From Isotricha intestinalis (Eukaryota; Ciliophora; Litostomatea; Vestibuliferida; Isotrichidae): a DNA stretch of 48,612 bases. This document shows, one piece after another, positions 28,462-39,462 of the stretch; position 1 is the first letter of the stretch, and every line of letters starts with the position of its first letter. The DNA is taken from positions 1 through 48,612 of the forward strand of contig JAJJLU010000423.1 of NCBI GenBank assembly GCA_023807065.1, read 5' to 3'. Under the pieces are notes generated by a model that did not search any database, was not told the origin of the DNA, and saw only the letters and a list, made by a program, of their open reading frames with translations. Both the position numbers and the translations under genes were made by a program.

Positions 28462-30756
28462 ATGTCAGATGAAATAATATTATTTGTAAAGAACTCTTTA
28501 ACATATAAAGAAAAATTTTATTATTTAATGAATTTATTAATAGCAAATCAAAATGTTTCAAGATTAGAAAGTGTATTGTTCTTTTTAATATTTTATATTC
28601 AAATGTTATCAGGATTTTTTTCTGAAAAAGTAGGAGTCTTAAACCCAGAAAAATCAAAATTTGATAAAATATTAAATATAATAGAAAAAATAGTTAGATT
28701 AAGAGATTTATTAGTTACTGATAAAAAATATTTTGAAAATGCAATAGTTATCATTGCAATATATTTATTTGGAATTACAATATATATTTTATTTTTAATA
28801 CATAAAATGAATATAAAAACAAATTATAATAAAGTTATTATGGCTTTAAATATAATAATTAAAATTTCTTATTATATTTTATTTAATATTTTTAATGACA
28901 TTTGTTTGACTTTATTATGTTTTAGAAATAAAAATAATTTATTTATTGAAAATTATGAATGTAGCATTTCAAAACATTTACCACTTTTTATTTTAGGAAC
29001 AATATCTATTATTTATAATTTTTGTTTAACATTATTCATTCAATGTTTTTATAGAGACAATTTTTATTTATCTGGAAATTATTATTCAGAATTATTAACA
29101 AATTATCATCAATTTATTATGTTAAATAATTTTATATTTTCAATTATGCTTGGAATAATAAAAAATTTAACAAGAGAATTTTTTCTAATTGTCAATTTCT
29201 TTTCAAGTATAGGACTTTTTATTTTTTTTTATCAACATGTAGTTTATTATGATGATATAACAAATACTTTATGTGGAACCTTTCATTTATGTTATGTATG
29301 GACTTCAATATATTTTATAATATTTTATTTTGTTGAAATTTCAGAGAAAGGGCTTTTTTATTTTTTTACACTTTTTATAATATTTTACTTATATTACAAT
29401 CTAAAAAAGAGATTGATAAGTAATTTATTTTATGATGTTCCCTTTCATAAATTAACAAATAAATATTATGTATTATATTATATAAAAACATTAATAACAA
29501 TAATTTATTCAGATTTAACAAATATAGAAAAAAGAACTTTATTAATTGGAGTTATTCAATTACATTCATTAGAATGTCCAATGCCAAATTGTCTGACAAA
29601 AACAAATGAAAAATTATATATACCTAATTTAAATGAATGGTCAGATAGGACTAAACCTTTTTTAAAAGATAAAGTATTTTTAGTTTCTTTCTTAGTTAAT
29701 TTAATGGAATATCTTTCAAAATATTCAACATATTCAATAGAACTATTATTAAATTTCTCTTATTTTCATTTAATTGTCACTGGAAATTTATGTCAAAGTA
29801 TTTATTTATTTCAAAAAGGAAAACATTTGAAAATGAATTTAATGGAACAATTTGCTTTTGAAAGATTAAAATTTGCAATTAATCAGAAATCTGCAGAAAA
29901 AATAAAAGGAATAGGTGAATTAACTGATTCTTTAGAAAATTTAAATATGTCTTTTTATTATAGATATGAATATTTAAAAGAAAAATTCTATGAAGAAATA
30001 TTTAAAGATTTAGAATTAACAAATAAATTTTGGAAAATATATTCTAAAAATGAAAATGATGACCCAATTGATTTTAATCATGTTTTTGGAATCACAGAAA
30101 AAATAAAAAAATGTAAAGAAAACATAGAAAATTTATGGAAAAAATTATTTACCATTTATTCAGGAATAAATGAAGTATTTTACTTTTATTTAGATTATGT
30201 AGAACAAATAAATGATGATTCTTTTTTAAAAAGAGAATTAGATGAAATATCAAGAAAATTAGAAAATATATCTACTTCTAACCAAAATAATTTATATAAT
30301 TTAATGTTTAAAAAAGACACAGGAATAATTATTATTAATGGAGATAAAGGTAAAGAAGGTTTGATTGAAAATGTTAATCATGAATTTGAAAATAATTTCA
30401 AATATTCTTTAAATGAATTAAGAGGAATGAATGTTTCTATTTTAATGCCAAAAATTTTTGCTAAAGATCACTCTGATTATATGAAAAGATATATTTTAAT
30501 TGGAGAAAGAAGAATAGTTAATGTTAAAGAAACTTCAATTTTTATAAAAGATAAATTTAATTCTTTAATTTTAGTAAAAATAAATATAAAATTATTTCCT
30601 GTATTAAATAAAAGTTTATATTTCATTGCTATGCTCATTCCTGAAAAAATGGATGATTTAATATTAATAGATAATAATTTTATTATTCAAGGTATAAGCA
30701 AAAGATTAAGAGAAAAAATACATATTGATAATCAAAATTTTTTCGAAATTGAATGA
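28462..30756 (+). CDS. TmcB-like multi-pass PAS-domain protein, N-terminal part
   Basis: 764 codons from an ATG behind nine A residues. The first 320 residues contain about eight hydrophobic membrane segments; residues about 340-600 are helical and cytoplasmic; residues about 612-735 form a PAS-like sensor domain (GIIIING ... FKYSLNELRGMNVSILMP ... HSDYMKRYI). This order matches the large 'tiny macrocysts protein B'-type proteins that ciliates and other protists carry in many copies; molecular function is not established. The frame ends in TGA at 30754-30756, immediately after the PAS domain, while the conserved continuation IPFYMICKNFIHFYK lies in the +1 frame. I read this and the next CDS as one gene of about 1825 aa disrupted or recoded at 30745-30760. 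Confidence 0.82.
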   Translation: MSDEIILFVKNSLTYKEKFYYLMNLLIANQNVSRLESVLFFLIFYIQMLSGFFSEKVGVLNPEKSKFDKILNIIEKIVRLRDLLVTDKKYFENAIVIIAIYLFGITIYILFLIHKMNIKTNYNKVIMALNIIIKISYYILFNIFNDICLTLLCFRNKNNLFIENYECSISKHLPLFILGTISIIYNFCLTLFIQCFYRDNFYLSGNYYSELLTNYHQFIMLNNFIFSIMLGIIKNLTREFFLIVNFFSSIGLFIFFYQHVVYYDDITNTLCGTFHLCYVWTSIYFIIFYFVEISEKGLFYFFTLFIIFYLYYNLKKRLISNLFYDVPFHKLTNKYYVLYYIKTLITIIYSDLTNIEKRTLLIGVIQLHSLECPMPNCLTKTNEKLYIPNLNEWSDRTKPFLKDKVFLVSFLVNLMEYLSKYSTYSIELLLNFSYFHLIVTGNLCQSIYLFQKGKHLKMNLMEQFAFERLKFAINQKSAEKIKGIGELTDSLENLNMSFYYRYEYLKEKFYEEIFKDLELTNKFWKIYSKNENDDPIDFNHVFGITEKIKKCKENIENLWKKLFTIYSGINEVFYFYLDYVEQINDDSFLKRELDEISRKLENISTSNQNNLYNLMFKKDTGIIIINGDKGKEGLIENVNHEFENNFKYSLNELRGMNVSILMPKIFAKDHSDYMKRYILIGERRIVNVKETSIFIKDKFNSLILVKINIKLFPVLNKSLYFIAMLIPEKMDDLILIDNNFIIQGISKRLREKIHIDNQNFFEIE

Positions 30757-33700
30757 AATTCCTTTTTATATGATTTGTAAAAATTTTATTCATTTTTATA
30801 AAGTTTTTATGAAAGGAAATAAAAAAACTTTAGGTTCAAGTCATAAATCAGAAATGAAAAATTCAATTATTTCAGAACAAACAAACACTGTTGCAAATTC
30901 TTTAAAAAACGAAAATGAAAAAAAAAAAAAAAATAATATTACTTTAAATAAAAATGATGATAATAATAACATTGAAATAAATGAAAATATTGAATTAGAA
31001 TATGAAATCATTATTCCTTATTTTATGATAGATTTAAATAGAAAAAGCGAAAAGTTTACTACTATTATTCCAAATAATTTTAATATGATGAATAGTTCAA
31101 TTGTTTCTGATGAAATTTCAGTTGTTTCAATTGATGAAGGAGAATTTTTATTAAAAGCAAATGAAGAAAAAAAAAAAATAGAATATAATTCAAATAATGA
31201 AAATAATAATGTCTTGAATATTGAAGAAGAAAAATCAGAAGATGAATCGATATCAAATAAAGAACTTGATGATGAAATGGTAGATAATAAGACAAATAAA
31301 AATAATTTAGAAAATAAAACTCAAACTAAAAATAAAAATAATGTTACTTTTACTCCAACACCAGGAAATGATAATTATAACACTCCAACTCCAAAAGAAA
31401 ATAATAAAAAAAATAATAAAAAAAATAATAAAAATAATTTTATAAATAGAAAAAATTTAAGAAAAACAACAGAAAAATTGAATGAAGAAATTTTATTTAA
31501 AGAAAGAATAAAAATATATATGAAATTATTTACAAATGAAGACTTTGATGATTTAGAAAAAATAATAACCATAGATACTAAAGGTAAGGAAGAAATAGTA
31601 TATAGATTTAATTTTACTTTTAAAAAATATATTTATGATACAAATAAAATAGCATATATAATAAGATGTATAGAAAATAAAAATTTAAATGGTTTTTCAG
31701 TAACAGAAGATGAAGATAATTTTCATATAAAAGGAAAAAATATACATCATTATATTAATGCTCAATCTATATTAAATAAATTAAATGAGATATATATTGA
31801 TGAAAGAAGAAAGATATTAGATAATATAGCTAATTTTTATGAATATTCTCAAATTAATTTTGAATTCCAAAATAAATTAATTGAAAATAAAGAAAATATA
31901 AAAAAATATTCTAGAGTTTTAGGTTCTTTAAGGAATAAAAATTCAGATAATTTAGATGATGAAAATGCTTCTCAAACTTCTAATTCTGGATTTAATTCTG
32001 ATTTATCTAAAAAAAATAGAATTTTTGAAATTAGAGAAAGTATTATTAAAAATCAAAAAAGTTTATTTACTTTTACTTATATTTTTATTATTGCTATTCT
32101 TTTCTTTATTGGAACTGCTATTTTCACTATTATTTTTTATTTTATTTTTAATGATATACATGATTCTTTATTAGATTTAGATAAATATCACAGTAATTAT
32201 TATTTATTAGAAATTAAAATTTGTGAAATTATTTCTAATTTAATTTCATTGAGGTCTATTTTTGAATTAAATTTTTACAAAGATGAACATTTTGATTATT
32301 CAATTTATACAAAATCAGAAGATGAATATTTTTCAAAATTAAAATATTATACTCATATTTGGTATCAAGATGCAATTTCAATATTATCATATTTAGAAGT
32401 AAATATTAATAAATTTGTAGATAATCCAAACCAAATTTTTTGGAATGATACTCCAATAGGAGATTTTCAAGATATTTTCAAATTAAATGATTCAGAATTT
32501 TATCCTTTGGCAATTTCAACTGTTTTAGTTGATTCTAAAAGTTTGATTTCTTCTAAAATTTTTGAATTAAAGAATAATGATTATGAAACTGGAAATGATA
32601 TAATTTTTGAAATTAATTATTTATCTTTTTGGATTATTGAGAATTCATATGATAAACTTTTACCAAATACTTTTAATTTAAATGATTTGTTATTGAATTT
32701 ATTTAAAAAATATAATGATAAGAAAATTAATAAAGTTTGGGTTTCTGGAATAATATATTTATTATTCTTATTAATTTGCTTAGCTTCATATTTATATTTA
32801 TTAATGATAACTAACAATCATATGGGAGATGGTTTAGAAAAAATATTAAAAATATCTCAAGAACAAATAAATGAATTGATAAAAAAAATTCAAAATTTTG
32901 AACAATTGTATCAAAAAAAAATAGAAGAATCAAAGAAAATAGATTCAATGAATGATTCAAATATAAAGAAAGCCAAAAATTTAAATAATAACAGAACAAA
33001 ACAAACAAATGAAAACTCATTATTAATGGAAAAATCAATGAATCCAACCAATCAAAGTATTTTAAATCAATCTTTATCATCCTCAGGTTTTTCATTGGAT
33101 ACAAAAAAAAACAAAAAATTAAATTTACAAAACAAAGCATATATTCATTTAGCAATAATATTTATTTTTTGTGTATTTCTTTTAATATTTTTATTCTTAT
33201 CAACAAATAAAGTAATTAAATCAAATTATAATATATTATTATTACAAGCAGGAATATTAGGAAGATTTTTAGAAGCAACAGCAGGAACAATATATGCAAA
33301 ATGCTTTATTGCTGATTGTAATGTTTCTACAACTTTAGATTATATGTCATTTTATAACCAAAGATTAATATTTAAAATATATCAAGCAATGGAAGGATTA
33401 AATGAAATATATAATTTTTATCATGATTATTATATTTTAGATATTTGTGGAGCAGCTTATGATGAAAATACTGAAAATTATACTTATTGTCAAAATCAAG
33501 ATTTACCAAAAAGTTTAAATAATACTTCTGATTTATTAGATTTTGTTTTGAATAAAGTTACCGAATTAGTTTCTGAAGCCACTTTTTCTTTAAATAATAA
33601 TGATTCATATTATATTAAAGATACTTTTGGTTCTACTACTTTTTCTAAAATGGAAGATAGTTTTTATAATTATTTAATGCCTGTTACTAATAGAATTAAT

Positions 33701-33943
33701 AATGCTATTTATGAAAGTATGAAAAATTTATTAAAGTATAAGTTATTTATTATAATTAGTATTATAGTGCTTTTTAATATTGGAGTTTTAATTTTTATTG
33801 TATATGTTAAATATGGCTTTATGAGAACTTTTGAGTATTTGTTGTCTATTTCTAAATGTATTGTTAAGATTATTCCAGCTTCTATGATTTCTACTAATCA
33901 AGATTTGGAAAATTGGTTGGAAAGACTTAATAATGATAAATAA
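30757..33943 (+). CDS. TmcB-like multi-pass PAS-domain protein, C-terminal part
   Basis: The downstream frame is open from 30710 and overlaps the end of the previous one; the only start codon near the junction is TTG, so it is unlikely to be translated alone. It begins with EIPFYMICKNFIHFYK, the expected continuation of TmcB-like proteins, then a long charged, Asn-rich linker, and four membrane segments at about 32065-32160, 32735-32810, 33140-33205 and 33740-33810. Between the third and fourth segments is a soluble region with paired cysteines (AKCFIADCNVSTTLDY, LDICGAAYDE) likely to be lumenal or extracellular. Together with the upstream part this makes a membrane sensor-type protein with about twelve spans. 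Ends in TAA. Confidence 0.8.
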
Positions 33944-34191
33944 TTAATAATTTAAAGGTTAATTTAATATTAATAATATTTTATGATTTTTTTAGATGAT
34001 TATTTATTAAATGTTTTTTAATATTTTTATTTTTTAATTTTGGGAAAATAAAAATATTATATAATGGGAAAAAAACCAGAAATCAAAATAATATTTAATT
34101 AAAAAATAAATATTTTATTTTAATTTAATATTCAAAAACAATAAATATATATGAAATTATTTTATATAAATATAAAAAAGCTTTTTAAAAA

Positions 34192-35291
34192 ATGAATAAA
34201 AATGACTTGGAAATTTTAATAATTTATAAAATAATACTTTTCGATATTATTTAAAAGGAGAATGACCTAATGAAAATTGGGAAATTTTATTTAATAAAAA
34301 TTCTGTATTATTATTTTCTCATTTGAAAATACAATCTATTTATTAAAAAAAAATTCAAGAAAAAAAATTAATTAATGTATAGGATTTAAATTAAAATATA
34401 TTAAATCAAATATTTATTTTAAATGAAACTTTTAATTTTCTTAATTTATAATAGTTGATTATAACGAAGAATTTTTTTAAAAATGTTAAAAATAAAAGTG
34501 AATTCCATGAATAAACTAAAATAATATTAGATATATCTCCTTATATTAACAAAAAAAAAGTTTTCTTAGAATAATTAAATTTTTTACATAACATTTAATT
34601 CTATTTCTCTTTTGTTAATCAACTTTAATAATGATAATAAAAATAATATTATATTTTCTAATTTTTTAATGTTATTAAAATAGAATATTTTGTTTTGGAT
34701 AAAGAAAAAAAGAATAATTTTTTACCTTTTTTATTTTTTAATTCTAAAATTTAAATTATAAAACGATGCAATTATTTATTCTTTATTGAATATTATTCCT
34801 TTTTAGGTGATGAATTAAACAATAATAAAAAATTAATTTGTTTGATATTAATTTCCAATTGTCCTATAAATATTACAAAAATTTTGATAAAAAAATTATT
34901 TCTTTTTTAATATTTTATTGTGAAATTAAAGAAGTACTTGAAAATTTTATTAAGTTCATTAAAAACCTATTTTCCAAAGAAAGTTGCTCAATATTATAAC
35001 ATGAAATAATAATTGAAGATTTCAATGAAAAATATTATAAATACGTGAATGAGGGAAAATTCAAATTCTTATATGGAAAAAAAAAGAATGTCATTAATAA
35101 AAAAGATATAGGTTTTTCAGGAAAAATTAATGATGACAATTCATTTAAGTTCTTATGAACTTTTTGAATAAACCCACTGATTTCGATGAAATTTCTATAT
35201 AAACAATATGGATGTTTCTGTAAGTGAAAGACATCAATTTTCGATAGAATGCATTAACTTTTATCCTCAAAAAAGAATAAATAATATGTAA
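34192..35291 (+). pseudogene. Decayed protein-coding gene
   Basis: No intact frame, but successive + strand segments read as protein in shifting frames. The best is 34829-35158, 109 codons broken only by TAA at 34997-34999, with normal charged content (EIKEVLENFIKF, HEIIIEDFNEKYYKYVNEG) before TGA. Upstream pieces include NENWEILFNKNSVLLFSHL near 34270-34330 and IEYFVLDKEKKNNFLPFLFF near 34680-34745; downstream, VSVSERHQFSIECINFYPQKR runs to TAA at 35289-35291. At least four frameshifts and several stops separate them, so it cannot make one protein. No family recognised. It fills the gap between the TmcB-like gene and IFT25. Confidence 0.55.
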
Positions 35292-35430
35292 AAAAAATAA
35301 AGAAAATTCAAAATATAAATTTTATTATTCATTAAACAAAAAAATAATAATTATTTAAATATAACTGGTAGGATTAAAAATTAAGAAAAAAAATCAAACA
35401 AAAAAAAATCAAAAATTCTATTATAATTTA

Positions 35431-35811
35431 TTAAAAACTAACATTATGAATTGTAAAAAAATCTTCATGTCCTTCAAGAACAACAATTTTTAAAACTTTA
35501 ACTTTATTTCCTCCACTTAAATTTAAAGAAATATTTTGTAAAGAATTCGAATTAGAAATATCACTTTGTTCACCAACTTTTTTAAAATTCACAACAGCAT
35601 CATTTTCACATATTTCTATTTTAACTTTTTTGATTCCATAAGATGTTATATTTACTTTATTTATATTTTGTAATGTATTAAATTGAATTGTAATTTCTTG
35701 AGGAAACATTCCTGTGCTTGAAAAAAATTCTTTTTTATTTGAAGAAAATATATTTGAAGGAGGATTTTTATCATCATAAGAACTTGAAAAAATAATCTCT
35801 TTCTCTGACAT
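35431..35811 (-). CDS. IFT25: Intraflagellar transport protein IFT25 (HSPB11)
   Basis: 126 aa. The sequence follows human IFT25/HSPB11 along its whole length: SSSYDDKNPPSNIF corresponds to the TSSDEKHPPENII region, then STGMFPQE is almost identical to the TTTGMFPQE signature, followed by an Ile/Phe strand, ITSYGIKKVKIE for the next strands, and a final HEDFFTIHNVSF matching the HFASVHSVS end. The fold is a galactose-binding-like jelly roll. IFT25 binds IFT27 as a heterodimer in IFT complex B, which carries cargo along ciliary microtubules. Its length, without the C-terminal extension of the animal protein, covers the complete domain. Its presence shows the organism builds cilia. The ATG follows an A6 tract. 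Confidence 0.92.
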   Translation of the reverse strand: MSEKEIIFSSSYDDKNPPSNIFSSNKKEFFSSTGMFPQEITIQFNTLQNINKVNITSYGIKKVKIEICENDAVVNFKKVGEQSDISNSNSLQNISLNLSGGNKVKVLKIVVLEGHEDFFTIHNVSF

Positions 35812-36436
35812 TTTTTAATATTTTTAAATTGAAAAAATTGTTTAATTACATTAATTGTTTTTTTTATTTTTTTATTTGAGATTTTTTATTTTTTATGGAA
35901 TTTTAATTTCTTGTTTTAGGAAATCATAAAATTTGTTTTATTTAATCAAAAGGAAAATTTAGTTGAAAAATTGAATTTTTAGATATTGAAAGTTATAAAA
36001 ATTATAAAAAAATTTTGTGTTTTATTCATAAATAAGAAAATAATTTTATTCTAATTCTGAAAAAGTCAGTTATAAAAGTTGTTTTATTTTTGAAAAGAAT
36101 AAAAAATTTTTTTATGGATTATAAAAGTCTTTTTTTTATTTTTATTTTATTTGCTATTTTCTTTTTAATGATATTTTTTTGTGAATTCATAATTTTTTTG
36201 AGAAATTTTTAAATTAAATTATTATTATTATTTTTATAGATTAATAAAAGGAACATTAACCTATCAATTTAATTGTTTAAAAATATCAAAAAAATATGTA
36301 AAATTGATAGTGATTAAAACAAAAAAGATAATATTTTAACAAAATTTAAAAAATCAATAATAAAAATTTACAATAATAATAAGATATTTATTATTAAAAG
36401 AACATAATTCAAAAATAAAAAAATAAAAATAAGCAT
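35812..36436. other. Intergenic spacer with a tiny hydrophobic ORF
   Basis: 625 bp between two minus-strand genes. On the + strand, an ATG at 36114 opens a 32-codon frame to TAA at 36210-36212 encoding one hydrophobic, membrane-like stretch (SLFFIFILFAIFFLMIFF). The same frame is open upstream for about 30 codons back to a TAA near 36032. T-rich DNA produces Phe/Leu/Ile-rich frames easily, so this is not called as a gene. Nothing else recognised. Confidence 0.35.
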
Positions 36437-39088
36437 TCAAAACCATTCATTAAAAATTTTTTCCAACTCCAAAAAATCACATCTACTTTTTTCATCTAAT
36501 TCAAGCATTAAACACAATAAATCAATAAATTTACCAGAATACAATTTATTTAAATATTTCTCAATAACAATTCTAATAGAAAAATTACTATTTAATTCTC
36601 TAATATCATAAAGACTTTCATAACATAAAGTAGAAGCAAATAAAATACATAATCCAAAAGAAAAAACATCACTTTTAAAAGTATTATGACTAATATATCT
36701 AAAAAATTTTTTTGATCTTAAAGCATAAAATAAAATAGGACTCATATATAATTCAGTTCCTCTTAAAGTTTGTTTATTAGTATTATTATTATTATTGTTT
36801 TTAATTAATTCTTTTGCTTCTCCAAAATCAGCTAATTTAAATTCATTTTTTTTTGCAAAAAATAATATATTTTGAGGTTTAATATCTCTATGAGAAATAT
36901 TAATTGTTTGCAAATAAGAAAATGTCTTTATTAAAGAATTTAATATATTAATTAATTCTTTTTCTGAATAATATAAATTTTTCTTTTGCCTTATTAATAT
37001 TTCTTTCTCCCAATCTGAAGAAGCTAAATCCATTAAAACATATAAAACATATGTTGTTGAATCTAATTGTTTTGTTTCTATTCCATATATATTGATTAAA
37101 GATAAATTTTTTTCGCATTTTGATAATTCTAAAAGAATATTATATTCATGTTGTAAATTTTGAATATCTTTTTTGGATAATGCTACAATTTTTTTTAAAG
37201 CATATATTTTATTATTTTTTTTTGAAATTACTTTAAATATTTTTCCAAATGAACCTTCTCCTATTTGATCTTCTATTATATAATCTTCTATCCTAAAATC
37301 TTTATCTATATTATTTTTTTCTATATTTTCTTTTTCTGATTTTTCTTTTTGTTCTTTTTCTTTTTTTTCTTTTTCCATTTTCTCTTTCTCTTTTTTTTCT
37401 TTTTCTAATTTTTCTAATTTTTCTTTTTCTAATTTTAATTTTTGAAATTCTTTTTTTTCTTTTTCTAATTTTTCTTTTTCAATTTTTAATTTATCAACTT
37501 TTTTTATTTTTTCCATATTTTCTTTTTCATGATTTTCAATAATAGTTTCTAATTTAGAATTATTATTTTTTTCATCATAAGAACCAGAAATAAGAGATGA
37601 ATCAGTTCCATTAGTGGAAATAGAATTTTTATTTAAATGAAGTTTATCTTTTGATAAATTAATGTTTTTATTTTCTATAAATTTTTCAAATATTTCACTC
37701 TTTTCAAAAACATTGCTTAAATTCTTTATTTCATATTCAAATTCAATTCCTGAAAATTGTTTAGATAAATTTTGTTTTAATAAACTTAAAGGAGATCTTG
37801 AACTTTCGTATTTTTTAATTATAATATTATTATTTATTTTATTTGGAGTTGGAATTTCTCTTAAAAAATTTTTTCTTGAAGAAAGGGCATTTCTACTTAT
37901 TTTTGATAAAGAATTATTTGAAGTTTCACATCTTTCTTTGGATAATTTATTATTTGAAAAAAAATTTTTCTGAATTTTATTCCCACTTTTATATTTTAAT
38001 TCTTCTTTATTTGGTTCTGTTTGAATAATATTATTATTATTTTTAAATACTGTATTACATTGAGGACAAGTCCATTTAAAATTATTATATAAACTAATTG
38101 TATCACATTTATTACAAACAATAATTTTTTGTTTATTCATTTCTCCTAAAAATATTTCTCCCTTACATTTAACTTTATGAAAAAATTTAATATTCTTTAA
38201 ATCTATATTACATCCACATAATAATTTCTCAGGTTTAGCTTTAATTTTATTTATTAAAGCATCTTTTACACAAATTTTCATATTTTTAAATTCTAAAGGA
38301 TTATATTCTTTAATTTCAGAATAAAAATCTTTATGACAAATTAAACAATTCCATTTTAAATTATTTGGATTTTGAGAAGTTTGACATTTTAAACATATAA
38401 TTTTATTATTATCTTTATCATAATATAAATTATCTTTACAATTATTACATTTAATTGTATCATTAATTACTGCATTGCAATGATATTTTTTCCATGTTGC
38501 AAAAGGGAATTTTTTATTTGAATCATTATCTATTATTTTAGAATAAAAATCAATATTAGAAGAATTACAATGAAATTTAATTAAATTACTTTTATAAATA
38601 TTTTCACATTTAATACAAATTAAAAAAATTTTATGTTCTTCTTCTTCATTAATAATATTATCATTTAAATTATATAAATTCTTATATTTATAAATATAAA
38701 AATTTTCTCCACAAGAATGAATATATTTATCATTTTTTTTATCTTTACAACAATGTTCATAAATTCTCCCATTAAATATTTTTGGTAAATTATTATTATT
38801 ATTTAATCTCTTTTCTATTGTTTTCATTGCCATTGATGCTATTTTATAATCTTTTGAATAAATTTTTTCTGTTAAAAAATCTTCTACTTTATTTCTTGTT
38901 GATAAAGGAATGTCGTTAAATTTTTTTTTTAATGATATTTCTACTCTTTTTATTATATTTCTAATAAATTCTCTTGGAGGTTGAAGAAGAATGTTTTGAA
39001 ATATATCATCATATTCTGTTAAGTATATATTTAATAACTTTTGCTCTTCTGATGATAAAATTTTAGAAATATTTTGTTTTTGGTTCAT
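36437..39088 (-). CDS. Ser/Thr protein kinase with N-terminal zinc-binding cysteine clusters
   Basis: 883 aa. The kinase domain spans about 603-875 with all key elements: glycine loop GEGSFG (610-615), K632 in ALKK, E648 in the C helix, HRD (733-735) within SHRDIKPQN, and DFG (754-756). The usual APE reads SPI, a mild divergence. Residues 112-345 hold at least eight CxxC/CxC or paired Cys/His units (for example CNNC 214-217, CLKC 232-235, CLIC 248-251, CNKC 325-328, CPQC 341-344), suggesting tandem zinc ribbons. Residues about 515-595 are a continuous K/E-rich single helix or coiled coil leading into the kinase. It is probably an active signalling kinase; targets unknown. The stop is TGA. Confidence 0.94.
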   Translation of the reverse strand: MNQKQNISKILSSEEQKLLNIYLTEYDDIFQNILLQPPREFIRNIIKRVEISLKKKFNDIPLSTRNKVEDFLTEKIYSKDYKIASMAMKTIEKRLNNNNNLPKIFNGRIYEHCCKDKKNDKYIHSCGENFYIYKYKNLYNLNDNIINEEEEHKIFLICIKCENIYKSNLIKFHCNSSNIDFYSKIIDNDSNKKFPFATWKKYHCNAVINDTIKCNNCKDNLYYDKDNNKIICLKCQTSQNPNNLKWNCLICHKDFYSEIKEYNPLEFKNMKICVKDALINKIKAKPEKLLCGCNIDLKNIKFFHKVKCKGEIFLGEMNKQKIIVCNKCDTISLYNNFKWTCPQCNTVFKNNNNIIQTEPNKEELKYKSGNKIQKNFFSNNKLSKERCETSNNSLSKISRNALSSRKNFLREIPTPNKINNNIIIKKYESSRSPLSLLKQNLSKQFSGIEFEYEIKNLSNVFEKSEIFEKFIENKNINLSKDKLHLNKNSISTNGTDSSLISGSYDEKNNNSKLETIIENHEKENMEKIKKVDKLKIEKEKLEKEKKEFQKLKLEKEKLEKLEKEKKEKEKMEKEKKEKEQKEKSEKENIEKNNIDKDFRIEDYIIEDQIGEGSFGKIFKVISKKNNKIYALKKIVALSKKDIQNLQHEYNILLELSKCEKNLSLINIYGIETKQLDSTTYVLYVLMDLASSDWEKEILIRQKKNLYYSEKELINILNSLIKTFSYLQTINISHRDIKPQNILFFAKKNEFKLADFGEAKELIKNNNNNNTNKQTLRGTELYMSPILFYALRSKKFFRYISHNTFKSDVFSFGLCILFASTLCYESLYDIRELNSNFSIRIVIEKYLNKLYSGKFIDLLCLMLELDEKSRCDFLELEKIFNEWF

Positions 39089-39462
39089 TTTTTTTTTTAT
39101 TTTTTTTAATTTTTTTAATTTTTTTTTTTTTGATTTATATTCATATTTGATTATTTTTTTTATGATTTGATTATTTTTATTTTATAATTTAGATTAATAG
39201 TTCAAATAAAAAAAAATTTTTTTAATAAAAAAAGGTAAAGTTAAAAATAAGGTAAATTATTATTTACAGAAAAAAGAAATATTAATAAAATAATTTAAAG
39301 TTTATTCAAAAAATTGAATTTCAATACTATGTAATAAAGTTTATTATATTTAAATTTTAATTTAATATTAATCTTATAAAAAAGAAAAAAAATAGAGTAT
39401 ATATTTGAGAGTAAATAATTTAATAACTATTATTTAAAGTTATAATTTATTTTTCCATTTAA
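39089..39462. other. Intergenic spacer, nothing recognised
   Basis: 374 bp between the kinase start and the 3' end of the decayed gene on the same strand. Long T runs next to 39088 are the kinase leader read on the minus strand. No frame, hairpin or repeat of note. Confidence 0.5.

Noticed and set aside
30692..30710. A 19-nt GT...AG segment that could be a mini-intron restoring the TmcB frame
   Set aside because: Removing it would delete the conserved-looking GISKRLRE segment after the PAS domain and gives a poorer join; a frame change at 30745-30760 explains the data better.
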